Notes: generated from the sequence alone by a model not told the origin. A DNA stretch of 49,727 bases from Betaproteobacteria bacterium (GCA_016192065.1 JACPUX010000010.1:1-49727), one strand, 5' to 3'. Numbered from the stretch's first letter, positions 1-9,402 are shown. Translations and numbers: made by a program.

Positions 1-24
1 CCTCGGGAGGGGGGAGCGCGGTTC

Positions 25-39
25 GCGGGCTGCGCCCGC
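25..39 (-). terminator. GC-rich hairpin after the dehydratase gene
   Basis: A perfect 6-bp stem (GCGGGC / GCCCGC) with a 3-base loop lies 23 bases beyond the stop codon of the minus-strand dehydratase gene, inside a wider imperfect palindrome. No T-tract follows, so it is a weak terminator candidate only. Confidence 0.25.
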
Positions 40-61
40 TCCGGGTGTTTGGCTAAGCCCC

Positions 62-1045
62 CTACGGGCGGCCGGGCGGGGGCTCGGACCCACCCTCCCC
101 CAGCACCTCGCGGAACAGTTCGCGATCGACGTTGCCGCCGGAGAGCACCACGCCGACGCATCGTCCGGCGAGACGGCCGCGCTCTTGCATGGCCGCCGCG
201 AATCCGGCGGCGCCGGCGCCCTCGGCGGTATTGTGGGTGGCGATAAATAAGTGGCGCATGGCGGCGGCCACTTCGGTATCGCTCACTTCGACGATACGCC
301 CCACCTGGCGCCAAATGATCTCCAGCGCCTGCGGGTGCGGCGCCCGGCAAGCCATGCCGTCGGCCAGACGCGTGCTCACCGGCGCGGCGATGGCGCGCCT
401 GGCCGTGAAGCTCTCGGCATAAGCGCGCGCATGCGCCGAAACCACACCGACGATTTCCGTCCTGTGCCCCAGCGCCTCGCGCGCCGCCACCATGCCGCAG
501 ATACCCGAGCCCATACCAATGGGCACATAGACCACCTCCAGCTCGGGCCGCGCGCGCAGGAATTCGAGGCTGTACGTTCCGACCCCGGCGACCAGATGCT
601 CGTGGAAGGGCGGAATAGCATGCAGCTTGCGCTCCAGTGCCAGGCTTTCCGCGAATTCGCGCGCCGCTTGAAAGTCCTCGCCATGCTCGATGAGTTCCAC
701 CCCCAGCGCGCGCATCGCCGCGTTCTTCTCGATGCTGTTGCCTTGGGGCACCACGATGGTGGCGGGCAGTCCATGGCGGCGGGCGGCAAAGCCCACCGAT
801 TGGCCGTGATTGCCGCGGGTGGCGCTGATCACACCTCGGACCTTGGGGTCGCGGGCGAGGTGATCGAAATAGACCAGCCCGCCGCGCAGCTTGAAGGCGC
901 CTATGGGAGTGTGGTTCTCGTGCTTCACCCACAGCTCGGTGCCCAGTGCTTCTTTGAGCAGCGGCCAGGCGTATTGCGGTGTGGGTGGCATGATGGCATG
1001 CACGATGGCCGCCGCGGCTTCGAGTTCGCTGAGGCTGGGCGTCAC
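62..1045 (-). CDS. PLP-dependent threonine dehydratase-like enzyme
   Basis: A 327-aa fold-type II PLP enzyme of the threonine/serine dehydratase family, which deaminates hydroxyamino acids to 2-oxo acids. The PLP lysine is about K52 in the motif GAFKLRGG, preceded by WVKHENH, and the conserved SGGN loop lies near the C-terminus. There is no ACT regulatory domain, so it resembles catabolic or single-domain dehydratases rather than biosynthetic IlvA. I chose a GTG start at 1045 because GGAGA lies 6 bases upstream and the protein then begins as relatives do; the open frame runs further upstream but that part looks non-coding. dadA lies 142 bp upstream on the same strand, suggesting linked amino-acid catabolism. 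Related activities (hydroxyaspartate ammonia-lyase, serine racemase) cannot be excluded. Confidence 0.8.
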   Translation of the reverse strand: MTPSLSELEAAAAIVHAIMPPTPQYAWPLLKEALGTELWVKHENHTPIGAFKLRGGLVYFDHLARDPKVRGVISATRGNHGQSVGFAARRHGLPATIVVPQGNSIEKNAAMRALGVELIEHGEDFQAAREFAESLALERKLHAIPPFHEHLVAGVGTYSLEFLRARPELEVVYVPIGMGSGICGMVAAREALGHRTEIVGVVSAHARAYAESFTARRAIAAPVSTRLADGMACRAPHPQALEIIWRQVGRIVEVSDTEVAAAMRHLFIATHNTAEGAGAAGFAAAMQERGRLAGRCVGVVLSGGNVDRELFREVLGEGGSEPPPGRP

Positions 1046-1187
1046 CCGTGGTCTCCGTGGTGTTGGGAAGATTCTCTCCGACCCGCAGCGCTCGCTCGAG
1101 GTTCCCATGGGGCACGCGGTGGTCTGGTGGACGAAGCTCGCGCCAGGCGCGAGCGCATGCACCAATCCGTCCACGCCATCACCGCCC

Positions 1188-2432
1188 TCATGCCTCCCAA
1201 GCCGAGCCGCGCGCACCGCCCACGATCTCCGCCAAGCGCTGGGCGGAACCGCAGGCCAGGGTCCAGCCCAGGGTGCCGTGACCGGTGTTGAGATACAAGT
1301 TGCCGATAGCGGTGCGTTCGATGTAGGGAACATTGGAGGGCGTGGCCGGGCGCAGACCGGTCCAGTACTCGACCTGATCGTGCGCCAGGGCCTCGGGAAA
1401 GAGTTCGCGCGCGCGGCGCCCCAGGGCGGCACAGCGCACTTCGTTGAGGGTGAGGTCATAGCCGGTAAGCTCGGCCGTGCCGGCCACGCGCAGGCGTTCG
1501 CCGAGTCGCGAAAAGACGATCTTGTGCGACATATCGGTGAGGCTCACCCGCGGCGCGCTGGCGCTGTTCGTTACCGGCAAGGTGGCCGAGTAGCCTTTGG
1601 TCGGATACACCGCGATCGGGAGACCGAGCGGCCGCACCAAGAGCGGGCTGTAGCTGCCCAGGGCGACCACGTAGGCTTCGGCGCAGAGGACTTCCTTGCG
1701 GCCAGCTTCATTGACGATGCGCAGACTGCGTATGCTCGCATCTTCTCGGACCAAGGATTCGACCACCACGCCATAGCGAAAACAGACACCCCGGGCGCTG
1801 GCGAGTTCGGCCAAGCGCTGGGTGAAGCGATGCGCGTCGCCACTTTCATCGCCCGGCGTGTAAATACCGCCCACCAGACCGATGCGTGCGCCGGCCAAGG
1901 CTGGCTCCACGGCGACGCACTGCTCGGCGGTCTTCAATTCGCGCGGATAGCCGGTGGCGCTCACGCGCTCGGCACTCGCTCTCGCGGCGGCATAGTCCTT
2001 GGCGTCATCGTAGATTTCGAGGATGCCCGCGCGCAACTGGTCATATTCGATGCCGGTCTCTTGCCGCAACGCCAACAAACACTCGCGGCTGTACAAGGCC
2101 AGCCGCAAAATGCGCACGGTGTTGCGGGCGGTGCGCGTGGGCAGGCATTCGTGAAGAAAGCGCAAACCCCAAAGCCACTGCTGTGGGTCCGCGCGCAGGC
2201 GAAACAAGAGCGGCGCGTCTTCGCGGCCCAGCCATTGAAGCACCTGGCGCGGGGCTTGGGGGTTGGCCCAGGGCTCGCAATGGCCAACGGAAATTTGCCC
2301 GCCGTTGGCGAAGCTGGTTTCCATGCCTGCCGCGGCTTGGCGGTCGAGAACGGTCACCTGATGTCCGGCCTGCGCCAGATACCAGGCGCTGGTGACCCCG
2401 ACCACACCTGCGCCCAAAACCAGAATTCGCAT
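1188..2432 (-). CDS. dadA: D-amino acid dehydrogenase small subunit
   Basis: A 414-aa FAD flavoprotein of the DAO family that oxidises D-amino acids (classically D-alanine) to 2-oxo acids and feeds electrons to the respiratory chain at the inner membrane. The N-terminal dinucleotide-binding motif GAGVVG (residues 7-12) and the acidic end of strand 2 (VTVLDR) are plain, as is the C-terminal GHGTLGWTLACGS segment that contacts FAD in this family. Length matches DadA (about 415-432 aa). It starts with ATG at 2432, and the dehydratase gene follows downstream on the same strand. No alanine racemase (dadX) is seen nearby. Family assignment is firm; the preferred substrate is not readable. Confidence 0.92.
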   Translation of the reverse strand: MRILVLGAGVVGVTSAWYLAQAGHQVTVLDRQAAAGMETSFANGGQISVGHCEPWANPQAPRQVLQWLGREDAPLLFRLRADPQQWLWGLRFLHECLPTRTARNTVRILRLALYSRECLLALRQETGIEYDQLRAGILEIYDDAKDYAAARASAERVSATGYPRELKTAEQCVAVEPALAGARIGLVGGIYTPGDESGDAHRFTQRLAELASARGVCFRYGVVVESLVREDASIRSLRIVNEAGRKEVLCAEAYVVALGSYSPLLVRPLGLPIAVYPTKGYSATLPVTNSASAPRVSLTDMSHKIVFSRLGERLRVAGTAELTGYDLTLNEVRCAALGRRARELFPEALAHDQVEYWTGLRPATPSNVPYIERTAIGNLYLNTGHGTLGWTLACGSAQRLAEIVGGARGSAWEA

Positions 2433-2654
2433 GCGACTTTCGCCTTGCCCCTAGGGAACCGCGATTCTAGCAAGGATTGGGGCGAGGGCCGGCTTGGGAT
2501 CGGCGCAACATGGGTGGGATCATTCTCCGTGGTATCGCCCACAGAGACCCCGATTGACTCGGGACTGGTCGTTTCGGCGAAGGTCGGACTCCAGAAGATT
2601 GAACGAGTCTGGACAGCGACCTCGGCCAGCGTGATGGCTCCAAGCGAAGTTCTT

Positions 2655-4265
2655 CTAGAGCTGGAACGCCGCCACCGCGGCCCGAGTGCTGGCCGCCAGA
2701 TCTTCGAGTCGCCGCGCCGTGTCGGCGGTCTCACGGGTGGCGGCACTGCTGCCTTCGGACATCTGCGCGATTCGCTCGACGCTGGAGGCGATGTCGTTGC
2801 TGGCGATACTCTGCTCTTTGAGCGCGTTGGAGATGTCGTTCACCGAGGCGACCACGCGTTGCGCCCCGTCTCTGATGTCAACCATCGAGTCACTTGCTTT
2901 TTGGGCCAGTTCGACCCCGCCTTCGACCCGCGTGACCGCCTCCTGCATGGTGGCCACGGCGGCGAGCGCATTGTTTTGCACCGCCCCGATCATATCGCTG
3001 ATTTCGGTAGTGGCCTGGGCGGTGCGCTCGGCAAGCTTGCGCACCTCGTCGGCGACCACGGCGAAGCCTCGGCCCTGTTCACCGGCGCGAGCCGCCTCGA
3101 TGGCGGCGTTCAAGGCGAGCAGGTTGGTCTGTTCGGCGACCTCCTTGATGACCTGAACGATTCCGGAAATCTTCTGCGAACTCTCCCCCATGGCCTGGAT
3201 GGTGTTGGCGGCTTCACCCACGGTGTGGGAGATCCGCTTCATTTCCGCGACCGTGTCCTGAATGACGCCGCTGCCGGCTTGCGAGAGCTCTCCAGTGCGC
3301 GCCGTGACCGAATGCGCCTCGCGGGCACTGTCGGCGACATGACTGATGCTGACCGTGAGTTCTTCGACCGCAGCCGCCATCGAGGAGGCCGCATCCGATT
3401 GGCGGGACGTGGTCTTGGCCACTTCTCCGGAAGCGGCAGCAAGCTGTTGCGCCGCACCAGCGACGCCTTCGGCGTTCTGCTTGAGACCGGTGACCATGCG
3501 CCGCAATCCGTCGCGCATTCCGCCCAGTTCGCGCAGCAGCAGTCCGATCTCGTCGGCGCGAACTTCGCTCACCTTGGCGGAAAGATTTCCTGCGGCAACC
3601 TGGCTGGCGAACTGCTGCGCCTGCGCGAGCGGGAAGAGCACCGCGCTGCGAATCACCCAGATGGCCACGCCGAAGCCGCCGGCGACCCCGATCGCGATCA
3701 GCAGCACGGCCAAATTGCGCAGCATGGCGTAGGTTCGTTGCCCACCTTCGTACTCGCGCTTGGCGACGTCGAGCTGCACCAACACGAGCTTGGAAAATGA
3801 CTCAGAAACCGGGTCGATTGCCGGGTAGAGCTCGGATGCAGCGAACGCCGCCACGTCATCGATGCGGCCTTCACGAAGCAGGTTCTTCAGCTTCGCAGTG
3901 GCCTCATTGCCCGCCTTCATGCGCGGCTCGACTTCCGCGACCAGCTTTTTCTCTTCCTCGACCAGCACGGTTGCGAGATAAGCCTTCCAGCGCTGGGCGA
4001 TGAGCTTCTCGGCTTTCTCGACATTGGCGAGCCCCTCTTGCGGGTTGAGATTGCGGTTGCGAACCTTGTGGGTGTTGTCGACGATGTCTACCGCATAGGC
4101 GTCGGCGATGTCCTTGAGATCGCGCAACGGCACCACCCGATCGTGGTAGACCGTCTCCAAGCCCGCGACCATGGATTTCATGCCATAGAGGCCCAAGCCG
4201 CTGACCCCCGCGGCCAATGCCAGCAGCGCTCCAATCAGCGCGTACAGTTTGTTTGCGATGCTCAT
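2655..4265 (-). CDS. methyl-accepting chemotaxis protein
   Basis: A 536-aa transmembrane chemoreceptor. Transmembrane helices lie at about residues 8-28 and 182-205, enclosing a helical periplasmic domain of about 155 residues that looks like a four-helix-bundle (4HB_MCP) sensor. A HAMP region (about 206-260) and the cytoplasmic signalling domain follow; its hairpin tip (EQTNLLALNAAIEAARAG) is near residues 375-400 and should bind CheA/CheW. The C-terminus ends in AAFQL with no NWETF-type tether for CheR/CheB. The ATG at 4265 has a G-rich ribosome-binding site (GGGGGGCGAC). The ligand cannot be deduced. It appears monocistronic, with a structured leader upstream. Confidence 0.93.
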   Translation of the reverse strand: MSIANKLYALIGALLALAAGVSGLGLYGMKSMVAGLETVYHDRVVPLRDLKDIADAYAVDIVDNTHKVRNRNLNPQEGLANVEKAEKLIAQRWKAYLATVLVEEEKKLVAEVEPRMKAGNEATAKLKNLLREGRIDDVAAFAASELYPAIDPVSESFSKLVLVQLDVAKREYEGGQRTYAMLRNLAVLLIAIGVAGGFGVAIWVIRSAVLFPLAQAQQFASQVAAGNLSAKVSEVRADEIGLLLRELGGMRDGLRRMVTGLKQNAEGVAGAAQQLAAASGEVAKTTSRQSDAASSMAAAVEELTVSISHVADSAREAHSVTARTGELSQAGSGVIQDTVAEMKRISHTVGEAANTIQAMGESSQKISGIVQVIKEVAEQTNLLALNAAIEAARAGEQGRGFAVVADEVRKLAERTAQATTEISDMIGAVQNNALAAVATMQEAVTRVEGGVELAQKASDSMVDIRDGAQRVVASVNDISNALKEQSIASNDIASSVERIAQMSEGSSAATRETADTARRLEDLAASTRAAVAAFQL

Positions 4266-4289
4266 GTCGCCCCCCAGCCTGCTGAGTTC

Positions 4290-4440
4290 ATTCGACGCGA
4301 AATGTCCGAACCCGGAACAGGTTTATCGGCCCGCGGCGGGCTTACTTGAGGCTTTTCGTCCGTCAGCGGCAGGTGCCGCGCCTTGCACCCTGCTGCGGCA
4401 ACCCTGCCGGCCTGGGCGTGGAGGTCGCCAGGCAAGGAGG
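4290..4440 (-). promoter_or_regulatory. structured 5' leader of the chemoreceptor gene
   Basis: The 222-bp gap between mgtE and the chemoreceptor holds two strong hairpins on the minus strand: GCGGC-ACCT-GCCGC and, nearer the gene, GCCCG-CCG-CGGGC. Around the first hairpin are AGGGTGCAA on the 5' side and GGACGAAAAGCC on the 3' side. These recall, imperfectly, the conserved segments of class-I cyclic-di-GMP riboswitches (GEMM-I), which often sit before chemotaxis genes. The match is partial and the second domain does not fit well. A plain untranslated leader, or the end of the mgtE transcript, is an equally good reading. Confidence 0.2.
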
Positions 4441-4487
4441 AACTCCCCCCTCTTTCCGGCGCGGGTAAGGGATGAGGCGCGGGAAGA

Positions 4488-5933
4488 TCAGAGCAAAAAC
4501 ACCGTCGCCAGACCCAGAAAGATGAAGAACCCTCCTGAATCGGTGATGGCGGTGATCAGCACGCTCGAACCCAGGGCCGGGTCGCGCCCAAGGCGCAACA
4601 GGGTCATGGGGACCATCACCCCGGCGATGGCGGCAAGGGTGAGGTTCAAGCTCATGGCCGCAGTCATTACCAGGGCCAGGGCCCAGGAGCTGTAGAGGAG
4701 GTAGGCCACCAGTCCCAGCACGCCGCCCCAGATCAAGCCATTGAGGGCGCTGACCTTGATTTCCTTCATCAGCAGTTGTTCGCCATTGGCGAGGCTTACA
4801 CTGCCCACGGCGGCCGCGCGCACGATCATGGTGATGGTCTGGTTGCCGGAATTGCCGCCGATGCCGGCGACGATGGGCATGAGCGCGGCCAGGGCGACCA
4901 GTTTTTCAATCGAATGCTCGAAGATACCGATCACCCGCGAGGCGACGAAGGCGGTGACGAGATTGATCGCCAGCCAGGTCCAGCGGTTCTGGAACGATCT
5001 CCAGGCCGAGGCGAAGACATCCTCTTCCTCGCGCAAGCCGGCCTGGGCGAGCAAGTCCTCTTCGCCTTCGGCGCGCACCAGATCGAGCACTTCGTTCACC
5101 GTCACGCGGCCGACCAGCTTGCCCTGGGCGTCGAGCACCGGCGCGGAGACCAGATCGTACCGCTCGAAGGCCTTGGCGGCGTCCTCGGCCTTGTCATCCT
5201 GCATGAGTTTGAGCACCGGCTCCACCATCACCTCATGCACTTCGCGCTCGGGGTCGTTGACCAGAAGGCGATGCAAAGGCAGGGTGCCGAGCAGGCTCTC
5301 GGCACGGTCGATGACGAAGATCTGATCGGTCTGGTCCGGCAGTTCGTCGAAGCGGCGCAAATAGCGCAGCACTGTCTCCAGGCTTACGTCGGGGCGCACC
5401 GTGACGAGGTCGAAATCCATCAACGCGCCGACCGCGTCCTCCTCGAAAGACATTGCCGCACGCAGCTGTTCGCGCTCCTCCACCGGCAGTGAACGAAAGA
5501 GGTCGGCCAACACGTCTTCGGGAAGATCGGGCGCGAGGTCGGCGATTTCGTCTGCATCGAGATTCTCGGCCGCGGCGACCAGCTCTTCGCTGGGGATGTG
5601 GCGAATCAGCGATTCGCGAACCGCGTCGGAGACCTCGAGCAGAATTTCGCCGTCGCGCTCCGCGCGCACCAACTCCCAGACGAGCAGGCGCTCATCCAGG
5701 GGCAGCGCTTCGAGGACCAAGGCGACATCGGCGGGATGCAGACGATCGAGTTGCCCGCGCAGGGCATGGACCTCGGGTCGATCCAGAAGATCGGCTACGA
5801 ATTCCGGAGTACGGCCGAGATCGTGACGAACGACCAGCCCCGAGAGATCGCGCTCGCGCAGCGAGGCCACGATCTCTTGCACGGCGTCCTCCTGACGGGG
5901 ACGCTTATCGAGACGTTGGACGTTGTCGGACAT
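4488..5933 (-). CDS. mgtE: magnesium transporter MgtE
   Basis: A 481-aa inner-membrane Mg2+ channel/transporter. In order it has an N-terminal helical MgtE_N domain (about residues 35-165) rich in LHPADVA/LPEDVLADL repeats, a pair of CBS domains (about 170-300) that act as the Mg2+ sensor in this family, and a C-terminal membrane domain of about five helices starting near residue 315. The signature GIGGNSGNQT of the pore entrance is present. Length agrees with other MgtE proteins (about 450-490 aa). It starts with ATG at 5933, divergent from the hydrolase gene across a 130-bp gap. No Mg2+-responsive leader could be recognised. Confidence 0.94.
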   Translation of the reverse strand: MSDNVQRLDKRPRQEDAVQEIVASLRERDLSGLVVRHDLGRTPEFVADLLDRPEVHALRGQLDRLHPADVALVLEALPLDERLLVWELVRAERDGEILLEVSDAVRESLIRHIPSEELVAAAENLDADEIADLAPDLPEDVLADLFRSLPVEEREQLRAAMSFEEDAVGALMDFDLVTVRPDVSLETVLRYLRRFDELPDQTDQIFVIDRAESLLGTLPLHRLLVNDPEREVHEVMVEPVLKLMQDDKAEDAAKAFERYDLVSAPVLDAQGKLVGRVTVNEVLDLVRAEGEEDLLAQAGLREEEDVFASAWRSFQNRWTWLAINLVTAFVASRVIGIFEHSIEKLVALAALMPIVAGIGGNSGNQTITMIVRAAAVGSVSLANGEQLLMKEIKVSALNGLIWGGVLGLVAYLLYSSWALALVMTAAMSLNLTLAAIAGVMVPMTLLRLGRDPALGSSVLITAITDSGGFFIFLGLATVFLL

Positions 5934-6063
5934 TTAGGCAAGGCGGTATCAAAGGGCAACACGACCGCCCGATTGTACCGCCTGCGCCCGGACCAGGGCC
6001 AGAACTATGTTGTTCGGCTCCGCGCGAATTGCAGCGCTCCCAAGACTGGCGATACCATGCCGG

Positions 6064-6876
6064 ATGCCGCACCCCGCTCACCTTCCGCACCGCCTGCTCT
6101 TCTGGCTGCTGCTGCTTCCCATCCTCCTTGGCACCGGCTGCATGCTGCAAGACCATTTGCTCTATTACCCCGAACGGATCAGCGCCGCGCAAGTCGCGGC
6201 GAGCTATCCGGGCCTGCGGCCCTGGCCCGCGGCGAGCGACTTGCGTGGCTACCTCGTCGAGCCGCGGGTCGCGCCGCGCGGCACGGTGGTGGTCTTCCAT
6301 GGCAATGCCGGGCATGCCGCGCAGCGCCAGTGGTATGCCCAGGAGTTGGTCCGGCAAGGCCTGCGCGTGCTGCTCGCGGAGTACCCGGGCTATGGACCGC
6401 GGCCCGGCAAACCGGGCGAAGAAGCACTGGTGGCGGATGCCCGCGAATCCCTGCGCGTCGCACTCAGCGAGTTTGGATCGCCACTCCTGGTGATCGGAGA
6501 ATCGCTCGGTGCCGCCGTGGCGGCCGGCGCGGTGGGCGGACACGGCGACGAAGTCGCTGGCCTCATTCTCATCACCCCCTGGGATCGGCTTGTCAGTGTT
6601 GCGCAGCACCACTACCCGCTCTTGCCGGTAGCACTTTTCCTGCGCGACACCTACGACAGCGCGGCACGGTTGCAAGATTTTCCGGGCCCAAGTGTGGTCG
6701 TGCTCGCGCAGGAAGATCGCATCATTCCGGCAGAGATCGGCCGACGCCTTTTTGCAACTCTCCCGGGCGAAGAGCAGTTGATCGAAATTCCCCACGCCGA
6801 CCACAACGACTGGCCCGTCCATGTAGATGCAGCGTGGTGGTCGCGGTTGATCGAGATTCTAGTGCCACCTCGTTGA
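6064..6876 (+). CDS. membrane-anchored alpha/beta hydrolase
   Basis: A 270-aa alpha/beta-fold hydrolase resembling the BEM46/YqkD group. An N-terminal hydrophobic stretch ends in LLGTGC, suggesting a signal peptide and possible lipoprotein anchor, although the residues before the cysteine are not ideal. The oxyanion region is VVFHGNAGH, the nucleophile elbow is GESLG (Ser about 147), and the acid and histidine lie in the EDRIIP and PHADHND segments, so the triad looks complete. The ATG at 6064 puts the signal peptide at the N-terminus; an upstream in-frame ATG at 6007 would add 19 unlikely residues. The substrate is unknown. It is divergent from mgtE and stands alone. Confidence 0.82.
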   Translation: MPHPAHLPHRLLFWLLLLPILLGTGCMLQDHLLYYPERISAAQVAASYPGLRPWPAASDLRGYLVEPRVAPRGTVVVFHGNAGHAAQRQWYAQELVRQGLRVLLAEYPGYGPRPGKPGEEALVADARESLRVALSEFGSPLLVIGESLGAAVAAGAVGGHGDEVAGLILITPWDRLVSVAQHHYPLLPVALFLRDTYDSAARLQDFPGPSVVVLAQEDRIIPAEIGRRLFATLPGEEQLIEIPHADHNDWPVHVDAAWWSRLIEILVPPR

Positions 6877-6958
6877 TGGGCGGGTGGAGGCTAAGGCCGA
6901 TCGCAAAAAGCACCCGCCACCCCGCAACGCGCTCGCCTTTCCCAACGCCGCCTTCTGG

Positions 6959-6964
6959 TAAACT
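6959..6964 (+). promoter_or_regulatory. candidate -10 element, first beta-helix gene
   Basis: TAAACT lies 98 bp before the start codon in the context TTCTGGTAAACTGCC. Nearly the same context (TTCTGCTACACTGCC) occurs before the second paralogue at 8,318-8,323, so the pair looks like a duplicated promoter. No convincing -35 box at standard spacing was seen. Confidence 0.3.
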
Positions 6965-7062
6965 GCCTGCCCTTTGGTGGTTGGCCCGGGAGAGCTCCGG
7001 CCTGCCAATTCTCGAATCCTTCGTGTTCCCTCTTCATTCCTTTTCGTCTTTGGGAGATTTCC

Positions 7063-8067
7063 ATGCGCCAGATTGCTCTGCTCGCCGCCTTGGCCTGGTC
7101 GGTCGTTTTTGCCCTTCCGGCCTCCGCCGCGCAACGCACCTTTGTATCAACCTCGGGCAGTGACGCCAACACCGCCTCCAATTGCGCCAACGCTACCCCC
7201 TGCCGCGGCTTCACCGCGGCGCTCACCGTCACCGATCCCGGCGGCGAAATCATCGCGCTGACTTCCGGCGGATACGGGCCGGTCACCATCAACAAATCGG
7301 TGTCGATCATCGCGCCAGAAGGAATATATGCCGGCATTTCGGTGTTCTCCGGCAGCGGCATCACCATTGCTACGGCCTCAGTCAACGTCGTGCTGCGCGG
7401 CTTGACCATCAACGGCCTGGGCGGCACCTACGGGGTGAACATGACCAACGGCGCCTCGCTGTCGATCGAGAACTGCGTGGTCGCCAATTTCCCGAGCTCC
7501 GGCAAATATGGCGTGTTCGTGAACACACCGGCCGCGCTGCGGGTGATCGGCTCACTCTTTCGAGAAACCCATGTCGGCCTGACCGTTGCCAACGGCGCCA
7601 CGGCCGACATCGTCGAATCGAAGTTCCTTGCCAATTATGGCGCGGGCCTTTCCGTAACCGACAACTACGGCAGCGGCCCGGTCGTCACCACGGCCAACGT
7701 GCACCGTTCGGTGGCGATGTCTGGCGGAGCAGGATTCGAAGCTGTCGCAAATTTTTCCGGAAATACCATGCGCCTGCATGTATCCGATTCGGCGGTCGGG
7801 TTCAGCACCCTAGGCATCAACAATTTCTCTGCGTCGGGCACGAGCTATGCCACTGTGACCAACAGTCGATTCACCGAGAACGGCTTTGGCCTGACCTCAT
7901 ACGGCAGCAGCGGCTCGACATTGATCGCCACCGGCAACACCGTTTCCAAGAACACCACTGGCTTATACCAGGCGGATTCAGGCCTACTCAAATCCACCGG
8001 CGACAACGTGGTCGAGGGCAACGGCGTGAACGTCACGGGCACCGTCACCCCGTTCACCAAGATGTAG
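7063..8067 (+). CDS. secreted right-handed beta-helix protein 1
   Basis: A 334-aa exported protein. The signal peptide (residues 1 to about 22, ending ASA-A) is followed by a conserved N-terminal block containing QRTFVST.GSDANTASNCAN and PCRGF. About ten degenerate coils rich in G, N, T, V and S follow (for example VVLRGLTINGLGG, GATADIVESKF), typical of right-handed parallel beta-helix (pectate-lyase-like/NosD-like) proteins. No catalytic residues of a known polysaccharide lyase are recognisable. It has a good ribosome-binding site (GGGAGA) and ATG start. The next gene is a paralogue. Likely extracellular or periplasmic; function unknown. Confidence 0.8.
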   Translation: MRQIALLAALAWSVVFALPASAAQRTFVSTSGSDANTASNCANATPCRGFTAALTVTDPGGEIIALTSGGYGPVTINKSVSIIAPEGIYAGISVFSGSGITIATASVNVVLRGLTINGLGGTYGVNMTNGASLSIENCVVANFPSSGKYGVFVNTPAALRVIGSLFRETHVGLTVANGATADIVESKFLANYGAGLSVTDNYGSGPVVTTANVHRSVAMSGGAGFEAVANFSGNTMRLHVSDSAVGFSTLGINNFSASGTSYATVTNSRFTENGFGLTSYGSSGSTLIATGNTVSKNTTGLYQADSGLLKSTGDNVVEGNGVNVTGTVTPFTKM

Positions 8068-8394
8068 CTGATCGCTCGATTGCAACAGGTTCGGTGCGCC
8101 GGGACGCGCAGCGCTTCTCGGAATTCGTGTTTCCAGATCCTGCACCATTGCCCAGGTCCAGGAGGGATTAAGCCGGTGCGTGGAGCCTCTTCTTGCACCG
8201 GTCAATTTCTTCCTATTCGCAACTTGTGGGTTTTGCGGCACTGATCGCGGCCAAGGCCGCTTCCACGACATTGCCAGGCGCGGCGTTGCGCGCCACTTGC
8301 CGGCAAGCTCCTTCTGCTACACTGCCCTCGCTCCGGTCTGGCACCGCGCGTGTAGACGACCGGCCTGTCCACAACAGCTCAAGAGGAGTTCGTC
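8068..8394 (+). other. intergenic region between beta-helix paralogues
   Basis: This 327-bp gap contains no credible gene. Its right part carries TACACT (8,318-8,323), a likely -10 box in a sequence context shared with the first paralogue's upstream region, and AGGAG just before the next ATG. Separate transcription of the two paralogues is therefore plausible. Confidence 0.5.
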
Positions 8395-9402
8395 ATGCGC
8401 CAACTCGCTTCGCGCATTCTGCTCTCTATCCTTCTAGTGCTTGCCACGCTGCCCGCCTACGCTGCGCAGCGCACCTTCGTGTCCACCGCCGGCAGTGATG
8501 CCAACACGGCATCCAACTGCGCCAACACCGCTCCCTGCCGCGGCTTCGCGGCAGCGCTCACGGTCACCGACTCGGGCGGCGAGATCGTGGCTCTGGCTTC
8601 CGGAGGCTATGGCCCGGTGACAATCGACAAGTCGGTCTCGATCGTGTCGCCCGAGGGCGTTTATGCCGGCATTTCCGTCACCGTGCCGGCCGGTACCGCG
8701 ATTACCATCGCCACTCCGGGCATCGCCGTGGCTTTGCGTGGGCTCACGCTCAACGGCGTCGCCACGGGCACGCGCGGCATCCTGATGACCGGCGGGGCCA
8801 GGCTTTCCATCGCCAATTGCGTGTTCACGAACTTTTCCTCGGGGCTTCAGGTCACGACAAACGCGAGGCTGCGGGTCCTGCGTTCGGAGTTTCGCGACAA
8901 TCACGATGCAGCCATTTTCTCCGGCGGGGCGACCGCCAGCATCTCCGAATCCCAATTCTATGGGAGCACCGATATGGCGGTTTGGGTGACCGACTATTTT
9001 GCCGGTACCTCGGTCACCACCAGCGCATCGATCGACCGTAGTGTGGCCAGCGGCGGAAATGGCGGCTTTGCCGCGCAGAATATTAACCCTGGAAACACCA
9101 GCAAGCTCCTGGTCACCGACTCGGTGGCCACCAAAAATTCTGCCTCCGGCGTGCAAAGCTACACTTTAGCCGGCACGGCTTACGTTTCCGTGCGCAACTC
9201 TCATCTGGCGGACAACTACATCGGCATGGACACCGGCGGCGCGGGTGCCACCCTGGTGGCCAGCGGGAATGGTGTCATCGGCAACTTCTATGGGTTGCTC
9301 CAGAGCGCTTCGGCGGTGCTGGAATCCGCGGCCGACAATGAAGTACGCGGCAACGGCACCGCCGTGATCGGGTCCATCACCACGACCTTCCCCAAGATGT
9401 AG
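8395..9402 (+). CDS. secreted right-handed beta-helix protein 2
   Basis: A 335-aa paralogue of the preceding protein. The signal peptide ends AYA-A at about residue 22. The first 95 or so residues of the mature proteins are nearly identical (QRTFVST.GSDANTASNCAN, PCRGF.AALTVTD, SGGYGPVTI.KSVSI), while the later beta-helix coils have diverged strongly in sequence but not in length. AGGAG precedes the ATG at good spacing. The shared N-terminal cap with a variable helix suggests a common export or attachment role with differing surface binding. That is inference; no enzymatic motif is seen. Confidence 0.8.
   Translation: MRQLASRILLSILLVLATLPAYAAQRTFVSTAGSDANTASNCANTAPCRGFAAALTVTDSGGEIVALASGGYGPVTIDKSVSIVSPEGVYAGISVTVPAGTAITIATPGIAVALRGLTLNGVATGTRGILMTGGARLSIANCVFTNFSSGLQVTTNARLRVLRSEFRDNHDAAIFSGGATASISESQFYGSTDMAVWVTDYFAGTSVTTSASIDRSVASGGNGGFAAQNINPGNTSKLLVTDSVATKNSASGVQSYTLAGTAYVSVRNSHLADNYIGMDTGGAGATLVASGNGVIGNFYGLLQSASAVLESAADNEVRGNGTAVIGSITTTFPKM

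Noticed and set aside
891..3800. Plus-strand open frame of 969 codons
   Set aside because: It is antisense to dadA and the chemoreceptor gene, and its long length reflects high GC; the protein is low-complexity with no domain.
5598..7163. Plus-strand open frame of 521 codons across mgtE and the hydrolase
   Set aside because: Out of frame with two well-supported genes and arginine/alanine-rich without motifs.
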